NCBI RefSeq assembly: GCF_024448895.1
Contig: NZ_JAMOIC010000021.1
Location: 19,095 to 83,094, forward strand
Length of the DNA stretch: 64,000 bases
Direction of reading: 5' to 3'
Source of the DNA: Stutzerimonas stutzeri
Lineage (GTDB): Bacteria > Pseudomonadota > Gammaproteobacteria > Pseudomonadales > Pseudomonadaceae
Shown here: positions 17,525 through 28,120 of the stretch, one piece after another
Layout of the letters: the number at the start of each line of letters is the position of its first letter
How positions within the stretch are numbered: position 1 is the stretch's first letter
Notes under the pieces: model-generated
What the model was told of the DNA's origin: nothing
Seen by the model: only the letters and a program-made list of their open reading frames with translations
Database searches by the model: none
Program-made: the position numbers and the translations under genes

Positions 17525-17808
17525 CACGGGCTCATCCTGTCGGCGTTGGAAGGCGTGTTGTATGCGGGCAGTCTGACGGGCAACCAGGCATGCTCCGAGC
17601 CTAGCAACCATCAGGGCTAACGGTGGCTGCGTGAAGCGATATTTGCTGCGGCGATGTCGGCCGATCAGCAAGGCGAAACGTTGGAGGCAGATCGCTACTG
17701 CTTTTGGCGTTCAGGCACAGTCAGGCCCGACATGCGCAAACGTATCCTTTCGCCTTGGTCGCCTTAATTTTGCGACAATGCCGGCTCTTAGATCAGACGA
17801 GCCCGTCC

Positions 17809-18138
17809 ATGTCCGAACGCAACCCCATCCCCCTGATCCTGACTGCCATAGGCAGCGTCATAGGCACCGTCGCGGTATTGACCTACTACGGTTATGTGCA
17901 TATCGCAAAACCCGAGGACGCGCTGCTGCTTGCCGACTACACCATGCTCAAGACTATTCCAGGCGAGGACTATCGCGTCTCGCTGAAGCCGGCCCCACAG
18001 GTAGCTGAATGCATCGATGGTGTGCTGGTGCTTTTCGATACCGAGCAGAAGGGACTGACAGGCGTGCTGGTAGATAATCGCAAGCGTGCGATCCGTTGCA
18101 TGGGTCAGCAGGTGCCCGCGCAACCGGCTAATCCCTAA
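17809..18138 (+). CDS. small membrane-anchored conserved hypothetical protein
   Basis: A 109-residue protein. Residues 5-30 (PIPLILTAIGSVIGTVAVLTYY) form one transmembrane helix; the rest is a small soluble domain with two cysteines (VAECIDGVLV and RAIRCMG). I recognise no named domain. Its place next to the OmpA/DUF4398 lipoprotein pair corresponds, as I recall, to P. aeruginosa PA3693. ATG 17809 was chosen because it immediately precedes the hydrophobic segment; the ORF upstream (to 17704) is not hydrophobic. It ends before a strong bidirectional terminator. Confidence 0.75.
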   Translation: MSERNPIPLILTAIGSVIGTVAVLTYYGYVHIAKPEDALLLADYTMLKTIPGEDYRVSLKPAPQVAECIDGVLVLFDTEQKGLTGVLVDNRKRAIRCMGQQVPAQPANP

Positions 18139-18164
18139 TACCCACGCACTGCGTCACGGGCAAT

Positions 18165-18194
18165 AAAAAGCCCGCCATGATGGCGGGCTTTTTT
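18165..18194. terminator. bidirectional intrinsic terminator
   Basis: AAGCCCGCCA / TGGCGGGCTT form a perfect stem around TGA, with a five-A run before and a six-T run after. It serves the small membrane protein gene (plus) and the converging OmpA-lipoprotein operon (minus). Confidence 0.93.
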
Positions 18195-18234
18195 ACTTTC
18201 CCGCATACCGCCGGGACCGTTCAGCCGAGCTGAA

Positions 18235-19038
18235 TCACTGCATCGACGAACGGGGTGCTACGCGCTGATCATCGTTCGAAATTGTCACTTCCACTCGACG
18301 GTTCATGGCGCGGCTGGAAGGCGAGTCATTGCTCGCTACCGGATACTCTTCGCCATAGCCGACTGCCTGGATACGCTGTGGATCAACGCCAGCACGGGTC
18401 AGGGCACGACGCACGGATTCTGCGCGGCGCTCGGACAGTTGCTGGTTGTATGAATCCGAACCAGTGCTGTCGGTGTAACCCTCGACTACCACCTTGCGCT
18501 CAGGGTTCTCTTGCAGGAATTGCGCAAGCTTCTGCACGCCGCGCATGCCCGACGGCTTCAATTCAGACTTGTTTAGATCGAACAGCACGTCGCCGAAGGT
18601 CACCAGCGTGCCACGTTCAGTCTGCTTGGCTTGCAGGTCCTGCTGCAGCTGGCGGATCTCATCCTGCTGACGCTTGAGCTGCTGCTCGCGGGATTCCAGG
18701 CGGGCTTCGGCGCGTTTTGCCGATGCCTTCTCGATGTCCTGCTCGGCAGTACGCAGGGCGATGGTCTGCTCAGCCAGCTCGATCCGGCGCTTGGCCAGAT
18801 ACGACAGCTGATCGACGGTGTTCTCGTCTGCATCCTTCTGGAACGCCTGGTTGGCCTTTTCCAGTGACTTGCCGGCATCTTCGGTTTCCAACGCGGCGAG
18901 CTTGCTGGAGCGCGCATCAGCTTGCAGCTGCGAATATTGGCTGCGCGCCTGTTCCAGATTCTGGTTCGGCTGCGACGAGCAGGCCGCGAGACCGATAGTC
19001 ATGGCCAGCAGGGTTGGGAGGGCGAGTAATTTATTCAT
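18235..19038 (-). CDS. OmpA-family outer-membrane lipoprotein with DUF4398 region (PA3692/LptF-like)
   Basis: A 267-residue lipoprotein: signal peptide with lipobox LAAC (lipidated Cys20), an Ala/Glu/Lys-rich helical coiled-coil region at about 25-140 related to DUF4398, and a C-terminal OmpA peptidoglycan-binding domain at about 145-255. The latter has VEGYTDSTGSD and the diaminopimelate-binding NQQLSERRA...R pattern. It should sit in the outer membrane and grip peptidoglycan. By order and architecture it corresponds to P. aeruginosa PA3692, called LptF (lipotoxin F), which is unrelated to the LPS exporter LptF, so I give no symbol. It is the second gene of a two-gene operon, 45 bp after the DUF4398 lipoprotein. 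Confidence 0.92.
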   Translation of the reverse strand: MNKLLALPTLLAMTIGLAACSSQPNQNLEQARSQYSQLQADARSSKLAALETEDAGKSLEKANQAFQKDADENTVDQLSYLAKRRIELAEQTIALRTAEQDIEKASAKRAEARLESREQQLKRQQDEIRQLQQDLQAKQTERGTLVTFGDVLFDLNKSELKPSGMRGVQKLAQFLQENPERKVVVEGYTDSTGSDSYNQQLSERRAESVRRALTRAGVDPQRIQAVGYGEEYPVASNDSPSSRAMNRRVEVTISNDDQRVAPRSSMQ

Positions 19039-19083
19039 ATCGAATCATCCTGTGTTCAAGGCGTTGAGAGTCGAGCGGGGTGA

Positions 19084-19479
19084 TCACTGCATGCCGCGCA
19101 TGCTTTCCTCGCGCAGTTCCTGGATCCCCTGATTGGCGTCCTCTACGGCCTTTTGCGCCTTGGCGGCCTGGGCCTTGCGCTCCGCTACGCGGGCGTCCCA
19201 CTCGGCCTGCTCGGCCAGTTTGCGTGCTTCGTCGTAATTTTCTTTCTGCATGGCCATTTCAGCCTGCTTCCACTTTTCCTGCGCTGCGCGCATTTCGACA
19301 GCGGCGTATTCGGTGCCGCCTGCACTCACGGCGCTACGTACCGCGGATTCGGTGACGGCGAACTGCTCGTTCGGTGGATTGCCGGCACAACCAACCAGCA
19401 GCAGGCCTCCCAGTGCAACGGCCGCCAGCTTGGGTAGCTGGAATCGCGGAAGGGGGCTTTCGATGGTGTTCATTTTCAT
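19084..19479 (-). CDS. DUF4398 lipoprotein
   Basis: A 131-residue protein starting at ATG 19479 (GGAG seven bases upstream); a second ATG at 19473 is possible. The signal sequence ends in the lipobox LLVGC (Cys31). The mature part is a charged, heptad-like helix (EYAAVEMRAAQEKWKQAEMA...), typical of DUF4398. It is the first gene of the operon with the OmpA-DUF4398 lipoprotein and matches PA3691 in the P. aeruginosa order as I recall it. The two proteins share the helical domain and may associate in the periplasm; the function is unknown. The ORF open to 19662 is not used because the lipobox fixes the N-terminus. Confidence 0.85.
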   Translation of the reverse strand: MKMNTIESPLPRFQLPKLAAVALGGLLLVGCAGNPPNEQFAVTESAVRSAVSAGGTEYAAVEMRAAQEKWKQAEMAMQKENYDEARKLAEQAEWDARVAERKAQAAKAQKAVEDANQGIQELREESMRGMQ

Positions 19480-19726
19480 GGCCAGTCTCCAATGAGGTTT
19501 CGAGAACAGTGCCCGCAAGCCTCGTGCTTGGCCGTCTTCGATGGTCAAGCAATCAGAACGGGCATGTTTTTGTGAGGCCATCTGAGCGTAATCGTTCCGG
19601 ATTATTACCAAACGAAACGTCTGGACGTGGCTCCGTAGACGTGTTTTGGGCGCCAGAATCATGCTTTCGGTGATGATCGGATACCCGCGGAGCGGCCGAT
19701 TTACGGGCCGCTCTGCCGGGTTGGGG

Positions 19727-20071
19727 TCAGGAATCCGCGGCTGATTGCTCGGCTAGCAACCGCTCCAGGTGTTTGCGCGAAAGTGCCAGAAACCGGGGGG
19801 TCGGGCCGACATCTTCGTAAATGGGGTCGCCCTGCTCATCGGTCGAGATCACCTTGGTACCGCGCTGGTAGGGAAGGCTGGTCTCGATGCCTTCCAGTGC
19901 TGCGCCTACCAACTCACCGAGCAGCTCCTCTGTGCTTCGCTTCGGATACATCTCGGCCAGCGCTGCCAGTCGTGCGGCGCTCTCGACGTCCAGCGGAATG
20001 GTGTATTGCGTGCTGCTCATGCGGCCGGTGGCACTGCTTTCCCACTCTTGAACCAACTCTGTGATTTTCAT
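19727..20071 (-). CDS. conserved hypothetical protein (PA3688-like)
   Basis: A 114-residue soluble protein, acidic overall, with no signal or membrane segment. The region at about 20-65 ([23 protein letters not shown]...[12 protein letters not shown]) resembles a ribbon-helix-helix-like or CopG-like arrangement, but I cannot confirm it. It ends in a helix HLERLLAEQ. By position next to ppc it matches PA3688 of P. aeruginosa as I recall. It is divergent from ppc (198 bp) and lies 248 bp upstream of the DUF4398 gene on the same strand. No function is known to me. Confidence 0.7.
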   Translation of the reverse strand: MKITELVQEWESSATGRMSSTQYTIPLDVESAARLAALAEMYPKRSTEELLGELVGAALEGIETSLPYQRGTKVISTDEQGDPIYEDVGPTPRFLALSRKHLERLLAEQSAADS

Positions 20072-20269
20072 CTAGCTCCATCCTTAGCCCGCGTGAGCGA
20101 GCACTATTGGCGGGTATTGCGGACGAACAACGAACAGGCTCGCTCCGCTATGCCTTGTCTTCGACGTAGACGCTGGGCACTCTGTTTGGACGGTTCATAC
20201 AGCGTAGCCGTTCAGCCTCGGTTGCATTTCGGTTGCGAGCTTTTGTTGGTGCGGTCTGGGAGACAGAAC

Positions 20270-22903
20270 ATGGCGCAAATCGACGCGCGACTGCGCGAGA
20301 ACGTTCATCTGCTCGGCGAACTGCTGGGCAATACCATTCGTGAACAACTCGGCGATGCCTTCTTCGACAAGATCGAGCGCATCCGCAAAGGGGCCAAAGG
20401 CGCACGACGCGGGTCGGCCGACGGGGCCCGGCTGCTGCAGGAGACGCTCGATGGGTTGGCAGACGACGAGCTGTTGCCGATGACGCGTGCGTTCAACCAA
20501 TTCCTCAATCTGGCCAATATCGCCGAGCAGTACCATCAGGTGCGTCGACGCCGGCCGGGTGAGCCCGCGCCCTTTGAATTCAGTGCCCTGGGAGGGCTGC
20601 TTGAGCGGCTCAAGGGCGAAGGTTTCGCTCAGGAATTCCTCGCGCGGCAGGTGGGCCGACTGGAAATCGAGCTGGTGCTGACGGCGCACCCGACTGAAGT
20701 GTCGCGACGAACCCTGATCCAGAAGTACGACGCCATCGCTGCGCAGCTGGCGGCGCGTGACCACACCGACCTCGGCGCGGCGGAGCTGTCGAAGATCGAG
20801 CTGCGGCTGCAGCGCCTGGTCGCCGAAGCCTGGCACACCGAAGAGATCCGTCGCAGCCGTCCGACGCCGGTAGAAGAGGCCAAGTGGGGCTTCGCGGTAA
20901 TCGAGAATTCATTGTGGCAAGCGCTGCCGAATGTGCTGCGTCAGACCGACCTGGCGCTCAAGCGCAGCACCGGGCTGCATCTGCCGCTGGACGCCTCACC
21001 GATCCGTTTCGCCTCCTGGATGGGGGGCGACCGCGACGGCAACCCGAACGTGACCGCTGAAGTCTCCCGCGAAGTGCTGCTGGCGCGTTGGGTCGCGGCT
21101 GACCTTTTCCTGCGTGACATCGAAGGGCTGATTGCGGCGCTTTCGATGCAGACCGCCAGCGACGAGCTGCTGCAACACAGTGGCGAGTCGGCCGAACCTT
21201 ACCGTGCCTTGCTCAAGCGGTTGCGCGATCGTCTGGTGGCCACGCGCGACTGGTCGATCAACGCGATCGAACATGGCCAACCAGCGCCGACTGAGGTACT
21301 GCAGGACAACGCCGACCTCCGTGAGCCGCTTGAGCTCTGCTACCACTCGCTGCACGCTTGCGGCATGGGAATGATCGCCGACGGGGACTTGCTTGACACC
21401 CTGCGGCGCGTCGCGGCGTTCGGCCTGTTCCTTGTGCGACTGGATATCCGTCAGGACTCGGCTCGGCATGTCGCTGCGCTGGCCGAGATAACCGACTACC
21501 TGGGGATCGGTCATTACGATCAGTGGGACGAGCAGAAGCGTTTGGATTTTCTCCAGGGCGAACTGAACAACCGCCGGCCGCTGCTGCCATCGCACTTTCA
21601 GCCTTCTGCCGAAACGGCCGAGGTGCTCGAAACCTGTCGCGTCGTCGCTCAGGCGCCCGGTGCATCGCTGGGCTCCTATGTCATCTCCATGGCCAAGGGT
21701 GCGTCGGACGTGCTGGCGGTCCAGCTGCTGCTCAAAGAGGCGGGACTGCAACGGCCGATGCGAGTGGTGCCGCTGTTCGAGACGCTCGACGATCTCAACA
21801 ATGCAGGGCCGGCCATCGAACAGCTGCTGGGTCTGCCCGGCTACCGCCAGCGCCTGCATGGCCCGCAAGAGGTGATGATTGGTTACTCGGATTCGGCCAA
21901 GGATGCCGGCACCACGGCCGCTGCCTGGGCGCAATACCGCGCGCAAGAGAGCCTGGTCGATATCTGCCGCGAACATCAGGTCGAACTGCTGCTATTCCAT
22001 GGCCGTGGCGGCACAGTGGGCCGAGGCGGCGGTCCGGCCCACGCGGCGATCCTTTCCCAGCCGCCGGGATCCGTAGCGGGGCGTTTCCGTACCACCGAGC
22101 AGGGCGAGATGATTCGCTTCAAGTTCGGCCTGCCGGACATTGCCGAGCAGAATCTCAGCCTGTATCTCGCAGCGGTGCTGGAAGCAACCCTGCTACCGCC
22201 GCCGATGCCCGAGCCGGACTGGCGTGAAACCATGGAGCAGCTGGCCAAGGACGGGGTGGCCGGATACCGCAGCGTGGTGCGCGACCACCCGCAATTCGTC
22301 GAGTACTTCCGCCAGGCAACGCCGGAGCAGGAGCTTGGCCGCCTACCATTGGGTAGCCGGCCGTCCAAGCGCCGCGAAGGGGGCGTTGAAAGCTTGCGTG
22401 CGATTCCGTGGATTTTTGCCTGGACCCAGACACGGCTGATGCTGCCGGCCTGGTTGGGCTGGGAACAGGCACTACGCGCTGCGCTGGAGCGCGGCGAAGG
22501 CGAGCGGTTGAAGCAGATGCGCCAGCGTTGGCCATTCTTCAGCACCCGGATAGACATGCTGGAAATGGTGTTGGCGAAGGCTGACGCAGATATCGCCGAG
22601 GGCTACGACGAGCGGCTGGTCACCGATGAACTGCAGCCGCTGGGGCGCGATTTACGTGACAGATTGTCGCAGGCCGTAGCGGCGATACTGCAGTTGACCA
22701 ATCAGTCGGAGTTGCTGGCGCATAGCCCGGCCACATTGGAAGCCTTCAGTCTGCGCAACACCTATCTGGACCCGTTGCATCTGATGCAAACCGAGCTTTT
22801 GGCGCGCTCGCGGCAACAGCAGAGCCCAGCGGCAAGCCCTCTGGAGCAAGCTTTGTTGGTCAGTGTCGCGGGTATCGCGGCAGGGTTGCGCAACACGGGT
22901 TGA
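20270..22903 (+). CDS. ppc: phosphoenolpyruvate carboxylase
   Basis: Fixes bicarbonate onto phosphoenolpyruvate to give oxaloacetate, an anaplerotic step in the cytoplasm. The 877-residue enzyme has the catalytic histidine in LTAHPTEVS (about His140), MGGDRDGNP, the PEP-binding [11 protein letters not shown], the mobile loop [14 protein letters not shown] (around 576-588) and the invariant C-terminal ...RNTG. Length is normal. ATG 20270 is chosen because GGGAGACA precedes it and the family N-terminus ([19 protein letters not shown]) begins there. The frame stays open for another 167 codons upstream, but those overlap the divergent gene. A small hairpin (22957-22974) follows. Confidence 0.97.
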   Translation: MAQIDARLRENVHLLGELLGNTIREQLGDAFFDKIERIRKGAKGARRGSADGARLLQETLDGLADDELLPMTRAFNQFLNLANIAEQYHQVRRRRPGEPAPFEFSALGGLLERLKGEGFAQEFLARQVGRLEIELVLTAHPTEVSRRTLIQKYDAIAAQLAARDHTDLGAAELSKIELRLQRLVAEAWHTEEIRRSRPTPVEEAKWGFAVIENSLWQALPNVLRQTDLALKRSTGLHLPLDASPIRFASWMGGDRDGNPNVTAEVSREVLLARWVAADLFLRDIEGLIAALSMQTASDELLQHSGESAEPYRALLKRLRDRLVATRDWSINAIEHGQPAPTEVLQDNADLREPLELCYHSLHACGMGMIADGDLLDTLRRVAAFGLFLVRLDIRQDSARHVAALAEITDYLGIGHYDQWDEQKRLDFLQGELNNRRPLLPSHFQPSAETAEVLETCRVVAQAPGASLGSYVISMAKGASDVLAVQLLLKEAGLQRPMRVVPLFETLDDLNNAGPAIEQLLGLPGYRQRLHGPQEVMIGYSDSAKDAGTTAAAWAQYRAQESLVDICREHQVELLLFHGRGGTVGRGGGPAHAAILSQPPGSVAGRFRTTEQGEMIRFKFGLPDIAEQNLSLYLAAVLEATLLPPPMPEPDWRETMEQLAKDGVAGYRSVVRDHPQFVEYFRQATPEQELGRLPLGSRPSKRREGGVESLRAIPWIFAWTQTRLMLPAWLGWEQALRAALERGEGERLKQMRQRWPFFSTRIDMLEMVLAKADADIAEGYDERLVTDELQPLGRDLRDRLSQAVAAILQLTNQSELLAHSPATLEAFSLRNTYLDPLHLMQTELLARSRQQQSPAASPLEQALLVSVAGIAAGLRNTG

Positions 22904-22956
22904 TGCTTCCCAGCCTGGTTCATGGGGCGTCTGGCAAACGTCACCATGTGCGGCTG

Positions 22957-22974
22957 GCGGCATTTTTATGCCGC
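22957..22974 (+). repeat. small hairpin downstream of ppc
   Basis: GCGGCAT / ATGCCGC form a perfect 7-bp stem around a T4 loop, about 55 bp after the ppc stop. No T run follows, so a terminator role is uncertain. Confidence 0.4.
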
Positions 22975-23089
22975 ATTGGGCTGCCTGAATGCCGCTACTG
23001 AAGGTGCCGTGGCCGCCGCTTGTCTGCATTCTGTGCGCTGTGTATCGTGTTCAACCTTTTGTCGCATGGCGGCAAACCAGAATTTTTGA

Positions 23090-23806
<717 letters not shown>

Positions 23807-23823
23807 TATCGCTTTGCTAAGTA

Positions 23824-23849
23824 AACGGCCCGCTTGCGGGCCGTTTTCG
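23824..23849 (+). terminator. intrinsic terminator after adk
   Basis: AACGGCCCGC (23824-23833), TT, GCGGGCCGTT (23836-23845) and a short T-rich tail, 17 bp after the adk stop. Confidence 0.88.
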
Positions 23850-23885
23850 TTTCCGGCACACCCCGCATTGATGGCGCGTTCGATA

Positions 23886-23915
23886 TTCAATCGCCGCAAG
23901 TGCTACTGCTACAAT
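23886..23915 (+). promoter_or_regulatory. possible sigma-70 promoter of tsaB
   Basis: TACAAT at 23910-23915 with a weak TTCAAT at 23886-23891 (18-nt spacer), 33 bp upstream of the tsaB ATG. This fits the terminator upstream, which would require a new promoter here. Confidence 0.4.
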
Positions 23916-23948
23916 CGCCGCCCTTTTTCCCGCTGACCGGAACCTCTA

Positions 23949-24626
23949 ATGACCACGCTGCTGGCCCTGGACACTGCCACCGAAGCCTGCTCCGTCGCGC
24001 TGTTGCATGACGGCCGCGTGCTGAGTCATTACGAGGTGATCCCGCGGCTGCACGCGCAACGTCTTCTGCCCATGATCCAGACCCTTCTGAGCGAGGCGGG
24101 CATCGCACTCACGGCAGTCGATGCCCTGGCCTTCGGTCGCGGCCCTGGTGCGTTCACCGGTGTTCGCATCGCGGTTGGCGTGATTCAGGGATTGGCGTTC
24201 GCGCTGGAGCGTCCCGTGCTGCCGGTCTCGACCCTGGCGACCATCGCCCAGCGCGCGCATCGCGAACAGAGTGCGGAGCAGGTTGCCGTGGCGATCGATG
24301 CCCGCATGGACGAGGTGTATTGGGGCTGTTACCGAGCCCAGCAGGGCGAAATGCAACTGGCCGGCAGTGAGGCTGTATTGCCGCCGGAACAGGTCCAGCT
24401 ACCGCTTGGAAACAGCGGCGAGTGGTTCGGCGCAGGTACTGGCTGGGGGTACGGTTCGCGCCTGGCCGTCCAGCCTGCAGCAGCTGATTCCACACTGCTG
24501 CCGCACGCCGAAGACCTGCTTACATTGGCAGGTTTTGCCTGGCGCCGTGGCGAAGCGGTAGATGCCGATCAGGCCCAGCCGATCTACCTGCGTGACAACG
24601 TCGCAACACCGAAGGCCGCTCGCTGA
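23949..24626 (+). CDS. tsaB: tRNA threonylcarbamoyladenosine biosynthesis protein TsaB
   Basis: Non-catalytic partner that forms a heterodimer with TsaD and, with TsaE and TsaC, makes the t6A modification at position 37 of ANN-decoding tRNAs. The 225-residue product begins LLALDTATEACSVAL, the ASKHA-fold N-terminus, and has the family motif FGRGPGAFTGVRIAVGV at about 59-75. The C-terminal subdomain is less conserved. Length is normal. It is downstream of the adk terminator and upstream of a short conserved gene. Confidence 0.94.
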   Translation: MTTLLALDTATEACSVALLHDGRVLSHYEVIPRLHAQRLLPMIQTLLSEAGIALTAVDALAFGRGPGAFTGVRIAVGVIQGLAFALERPVLPVSTLATIAQRAHREQSAEQVAVAIDARMDEVYWGCYRAQQGEMQLAGSEAVLPPEQVQLPLGNSGEWFGAGTGWGYGSRLAVQPAAADSTLLPHAEDLLTLAGFAWRRGEAVDADQAQPIYLRDNVATPKAAR

Positions 24627-24687
24627 CAAGCGGCATTGCCAATTGTCAGGCAGCTCGCTAGAGTCGGCGCACTCGAACAGGTGAATG

Positions 24688-25047
24688 ATGCGCCTAAACG
24701 GTCTCGCCCCCTCAGCCTATCCCATTGAACGTCCTGCCCAGCCCGGCAGCGCGCCGGTCCCTTATCGCGAGAGCGAAAGGGCTGCGGAACAGGCTCGCGA
24801 GTCCATCGTCACCCCGGTCAGCCAGCCCGATTCCACCTACGAGCACCTTTCCCGACCCAGCAAAAGCGAATCGACCGACTATGGTTCGGTCATTTCCGGT
24901 GATTTCATGCCGGCTCGCTTCGAAGCCATGATGGAGCGGCCCCTGACCAGTCGGGCCACCCAGGCGCTGCAGAGCTATGGCAGCACCGCCAGCTTCACGG
25001 CCGACGTAGACGCTCACGAAGTGCTCGGTCTGGATCTCTATGCCTGA
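24688..25047 (+). CDS. conserved hypothetical protein
   Basis: About 119 residues, hydrophilic and rich in Ser, Pro and charged residues, with no signal or membrane segment and probably much disorder (about 1-70). The C-terminal part (RPLTSRATQALQSYGSTASF...VLGLDLYA) may be the conserved element. Two ATGs (24685 and 24688) are possible; 24688 is better spaced from AGGTG. The place between tsaB and a DUF72 gene agrees with PA3684 in P. aeruginosa as I recall. Function unknown. Confidence 0.7.
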   Translation: MRLNGLAPSAYPIERPAQPGSAPVPYRESERAAEQARESIVTPVSQPDSTYEHLSRPSKSESTDYGSVISGDFMPARFEAMMERPLTSRATQALQSYGSTASFTADVDAHEVLGLDLYA

Positions 25048-25064
25048 GGCGTAGTGAACCGCGT

Positions 25065-25934
25065 TTGAATCTTCCCTATTTCCTTGGTTGCCCGTCCTGG
25101 AATGATGCCGCATGGCGCGGTGCGCTCTATGCCCCAGGCTTGCCGGCAAGCGAATTCCTGTCGAGCTATTGCTCGGTTTTCAATACCGTCGAGGGCAATA
25201 CCACGCTTTATGCCTGGCCATCGGCGCAGAAGATCGCGCGCTGGGCGGCGTTGATGCCAGAAGGCTTTCGCTTTTGCGCCAAGCTGCCACGTGAGATCAG
25301 TCAGGCGCCGGATCTGCGAGATGTGGTCGATCTGGTCGTTTCGTTCCGCAATCTGCTTGCCCCCCTCGGCACACGGGTGACGCCATTCTGGTTACAGCTG
25401 CCGGCATCCTTTGGTCCTGCTCGACTTGATGAGGTGTCGCAGCTGATCGAGGCTCTGAACCGGCCGCTCGCTGTGGAGGTCCGGCACGCCGCCTTCTTCG
25501 CCCGCGGCGAGGAGGAGCGGGCGCTGAACCGGATGCTGCACGAGCGGGGTGTGGAGCGAATCTGCATGGACACCCGCGCGCTGTTCAGCTGTCAGTCTCG
25601 CGATCCGGCACTGATTCACGCTCAGAGCAAGAAGCCGCGGTTGCCGGTGCGGCCAACGGCGTTCAGCGATTCCCCGCAGCTGCGTTTTGTCGGGCATCCC
25701 GAACTGGAAGCGAACGACCAATTTCTGCTGCCGTGGCTGGAAAAAGTGGCCGGATGGATCGAGGAGGGCAAGCGCCCGCATGTTTATCTGCACACGCCTG
25801 ACAACCGGCTCGCGCCAGAACTGGCCATGCGTTTCCATGATCAGCTCAGCAAGCGACTGCCAGGCCTGCCGCCCTTACCGGTAGCGCCCATGCAGAGCGA
25901 GTCGCAGTTATCTCTGCTCGGCAGCGAACGATGA
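25065..25934 (+). CDS. DUF72 (YecE-like) protein, longer paralogue
   Basis: A 289-residue TIM-barrel-like DUF72 protein of unknown biochemical function. Visible family elements are LGCPSWNDAAWRG at the start, FNTVEGNTTLYAWP, FRFCAKLPREIS, FWLQLPASFGP, AVEVRHAAFF and YLHTPDN near the end. The frame has no early ATG; a TTG at 25065 gives the expected N-terminus but has no good ribosome-binding site, so the start is uncertain by a few codons. It differs clearly from the second DUF72 protein at 59892 (shorter, with GTAGWS). It is 17 bp after the preceding gene and is likely cotranscribed. Confidence 0.88.
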   Translation: MNLPYFLGCPSWNDAAWRGALYAPGLPASEFLSSYCSVFNTVEGNTTLYAWPSAQKIARWAALMPEGFRFCAKLPREISQAPDLRDVVDLVVSFRNLLAPLGTRVTPFWLQLPASFGPARLDEVSQLIEALNRPLAVEVRHAAFFARGEEERALNRMLHERGVERICMDTRALFSCQSRDPALIHAQSKKPRLPVRPTAFSDSPQLRFVGHPELEANDQFLLPWLEKVAGWIEEGKRPHVYLHTPDNRLAPELAMRFHDQLSKRLPGLPPLPVAPMQSESQLSLLGSER

Positions 25935-25992
25935 TCGCCCTTGCACCGGCAAGGTGCTGCAACCTTGAAGCACCGCCGTTGCCGAAAACTGC

Positions 25993-26685
25993 ATGACGTT
26001 CGGCCGTTTCTTTCTCCTTCTACTGCTCGCGCTGGGCGGTTTCGTTTACGCAGTCTGGCGTGGGCATGTCGACGTCCCGCCAAAGTGGAATCCCTGGGCG
26101 CCGCTGGACATTCGCGAGGCGCCCAATCTGCTGACCTCATACAAGCTCCGCCGGCTGCAGGAGGACCGAAAGCTGTGCGAGATGGCGCTGGCTACGTCCG
26201 ATCTTAAATACGTTGCCGTGCCCGACAGTACGCCGCAGGCGGGCTGTCCGGTTGAAAACGCCGTGCGAGTCACTGGCTCGGCGGTGAAATTCAATAGCGC
26301 CTGGTTGGCGACCTGCCCACTGGCCGCGGCCTATGCGATGTTCGAGCGCCACGGCCTGCAGCCTGCCGCACAGCAGGTGTTCGGGCAGCCGGTGGCGCGG
26401 ATCGATCATTTCGGCAGCTTCGCTTGTCGCAATATTGCGCGCAGCAATCGGCGTAGTCAGCATGCCTCCGCTAATGCGCTGGACCTCGCCGGTTTCAGGC
26501 TGCAGGACGGAACCCGCATTACCGTGGCGCGCGACTGGAAGGGCGACGACGACAAGGCGCGCTTCCTTCGCCAGGTCAAGACTGCTGCCTGCAACGCTTT
26601 CAAGATCACCCTGAGTCCTGAATACAACGCTGCGCATCACGATCATTTCCACGTGGATATGGGCGGCTTTGGCATGTGCCGCTGA
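25993..26685 (+). CDS. extensin-like family protein, membrane-anchored
   Basis: A 230-residue protein with an N-terminal signal anchor ([17 protein letters not shown]) and a C-terminal domain of the bacterial 'extensin-like' family. This family has a D-Ala-D-Ala-peptidase/hedgehog-like metal-site pattern: S..H at [16 protein letters not shown] and the terminal [10 protein letters not shown]. These His/Asp clusters (SxHxxxxAxD and HxH) are those of zinc D,D-carboxypeptidase folds, so a periplasmic cell-wall hydrolase role is plausible. Four cysteines could form disulfides. It lies between DUF72 and rsmJ; the start lacks a Shine-Dalgarno sequence. Confidence 0.85.
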   Translation: MTFGRFFLLLLLALGGFVYAVWRGHVDVPPKWNPWAPLDIREAPNLLTSYKLRRLQEDRKLCEMALATSDLKYVAVPDSTPQAGCPVENAVRVTGSAVKFNSAWLATCPLAAAYAMFERHGLQPAAQQVFGQPVARIDHFGSFACRNIARSNRRSQHASANALDLAGFRLQDGTRITVARDWKGDDDKARFLRQVKTAACNAFKITLSPEYNAAHHDHFHVDMGGFGMCR

Positions 26686-26740
26686 GGCATGCTGGGGCTC
26701 GCTCTGGCAAAATGCGGCGTTTTCCGCTCACGAGCCCCGT

Positions 26741-27523
26741 ATGACTTCTTCCCCCTTGGTCCGTATCGAAGTTCTTGCGCCGCAGTATGCCGAGCAGGCG
26801 ATTGCCTGGGCGTCCCGGCTGGGTTTGCCGTTGCAGGTGGACGACGCCGAGTTCGCGCTGCAACTGGGCGAAACGGGACTGCAGCTGCAGTTGCTCGGTC
26901 CGCTGGCGCCTGGTCCTGTGCGTGTGGATTTCCTGGAAGGGGGCGCTGCGCACCGGCGGCAATTCGGCGGCGGCAGCGGGCAGATGATCGCCAAGGCTGT
27001 CGGCATTCAGCCTGGCATCCGCCCCAGCGTGCTGGATGCCACAGCTGGGCTCGGGCGTGATGCGTTCGTGCTGGCAACGCTGGGCTGTGAGATGGTGCTG
27101 ATCGAGCGTCAGCCGCTGATCGCCGCATTGCTGGAGGATGGACTGGCGCGCGCTCAGGGCGATAGGGACGTGCGACCAATCGTGCAGCGCATGCAACTCA
27201 GGCAGGGCAATGCCATCGAGCTGATGACGGCGTGGGAGGGCGAAGCACCGCAGGTCATCTACCTCGATCCGATGTTTCCTCACCGTGAAAAAAGCGCGCT
27301 GGTAAAAAAGGAAATGCGCCTGTTCCGTCCGTTCGTGGGCGATGACCTGGATGCAGGCGCATTGCTGGAGCAGGCGTTGGCGCTGGCGAGTCATCGCGTG
27401 GTGGTCAAACGGCCGCGCAAGGCGCCGACCATCGAGGGTGCCAAGCCTGGCTATAGCCTCGAAGGTAAATCCAGTCGGTACGACATCTACCCGAAGAAGA
27501 AGCTCGCCTCAAATCCGGGATAG
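26741..27523 (+). CDS. rsmJ: 16S rRNA (guanine1516-N2)-methyltransferase
   Basis: Methylates G1516 of 16S rRNA using S-adenosylmethionine. The 260-residue product has [14 protein letters not shown], the SAM-binding [17 protein letters not shown] (about 95-111) and the catalytic/target motif YLDPMFPHR, all typical of RsmJ (YhiQ). The start ATG 26741 gives the family length; the frame is open slightly further upstream, overlapping the extensin-like gene. The C-terminus [11 protein letters not shown] and YDIYPKK are also conserved. Confidence 0.94.
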   Translation: MTSSPLVRIEVLAPQYAEQAIAWASRLGLPLQVDDAEFALQLGETGLQLQLLGPLAPGPVRVDFLEGGAAHRRQFGGGSGQMIAKAVGIQPGIRPSVLDATAGLGRDAFVLATLGCEMVLIERQPLIAALLEDGLARAQGDRDVRPIVQRMQLRQGNAIELMTAWEGEAPQVIYLDPMFPHREKSALVKKEMRLFRPFVGDDLDAGALLEQALALASHRVVVKRPRKAPTIEGAKPGYSLEGKSSRYDIYPKKKLASNPG

Positions 27524-27700
27524 GCCGGGGCCCCTGTATATCCGCGTTGCTCTACCCAGTCTGAACGGCATCCGCACTGGCAATTGGTCTTCGTTACCTG
27601 TGGTTTCGTTGCTTGCTTAATCATCTCAATAGTGGCATTCCTAGCTCAGGCCGTTTGAGGCTGAACGGTGGTTACCCAGATCGTGTAGAAGGAAGAGCAT

Positions 27701-28120
27701 ATGCAGATCCAAGTACATAGCGATAACCACATCGAAGGAAGCGCCCGCCTGGTTGAGTGGGTGAGCGCTAGCGTTGCAGACAAGCTGGACCGCTTCGACG
27801 ACGAGGTCACCCGTGTCGTGGTCCATCTGAACGACGAAAATGGCATCAAGGCCGGCGCGCAGGACAAACGCTGCCAGATCGAAGCACGGCCCAAGGGCCA
27901 GCAGCCTGTATCCGTCACGCACAAGGCAGCTTCGCTTGAGCTGGCCGTCGACGGCGCCATCGGCAAGCTCAATAACGCTCTCAACCATCAGTTCGGCAAG
28001 CTGCGCAGCAAGCGCGCCTCAGCGCCGACGCTAATCGAAGGCGAAACCCTCGAAGTAGAGGGTCGGGATGCGTTGCTGGAAGAAGACTTCCTTGCTGACG
28101 AGCAACTGCGTAGCTCCTGA
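27701..28120 (+). CDS. HPF/RaiA-type ribosome hibernation factor
   Basis: A 139-residue protein of the ribosome-associated S30EA/HPF/RaiA family, which binds the 30S subunit in stationary phase and blocks tRNA and mRNA sites. The beta-alpha-beta core is visible as IQVHSDNHIEGSARLVEWV, VVVHLNDENG, RCQIEARPKGQQPVSVTHKA and LAVDGAIGKLNNALNHQFGKLR. A short acidic tail follows instead of the C-terminal dimerisation domain of long HPF. ATG 27701 follows AAGGAAGAG. It is monocistronic, with a hairpin downstream. It differs from the hpf normally beside rpoN, so this is probably an additional paralogue. Confidence 0.88.
   Translation: MQIQVHSDNHIEGSARLVEWVSASVADKLDRFDDEVTRVVVHLNDENGIKAGAQDKRCQIEARPKGQQPVSVTHKAASLELAVDGAIGKLNNALNHQFGKLRSKRASAPTLIEGETLEVEGRDALLEEDFLADEQLRSS

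Noticed and set aside
19769-20269. 167-codon N-terminal extension of ppc
   Set aside because: PEP carboxylase starts at 20270 with a good ribosome-binding site; the extension overlaps the divergent 114-residue gene.
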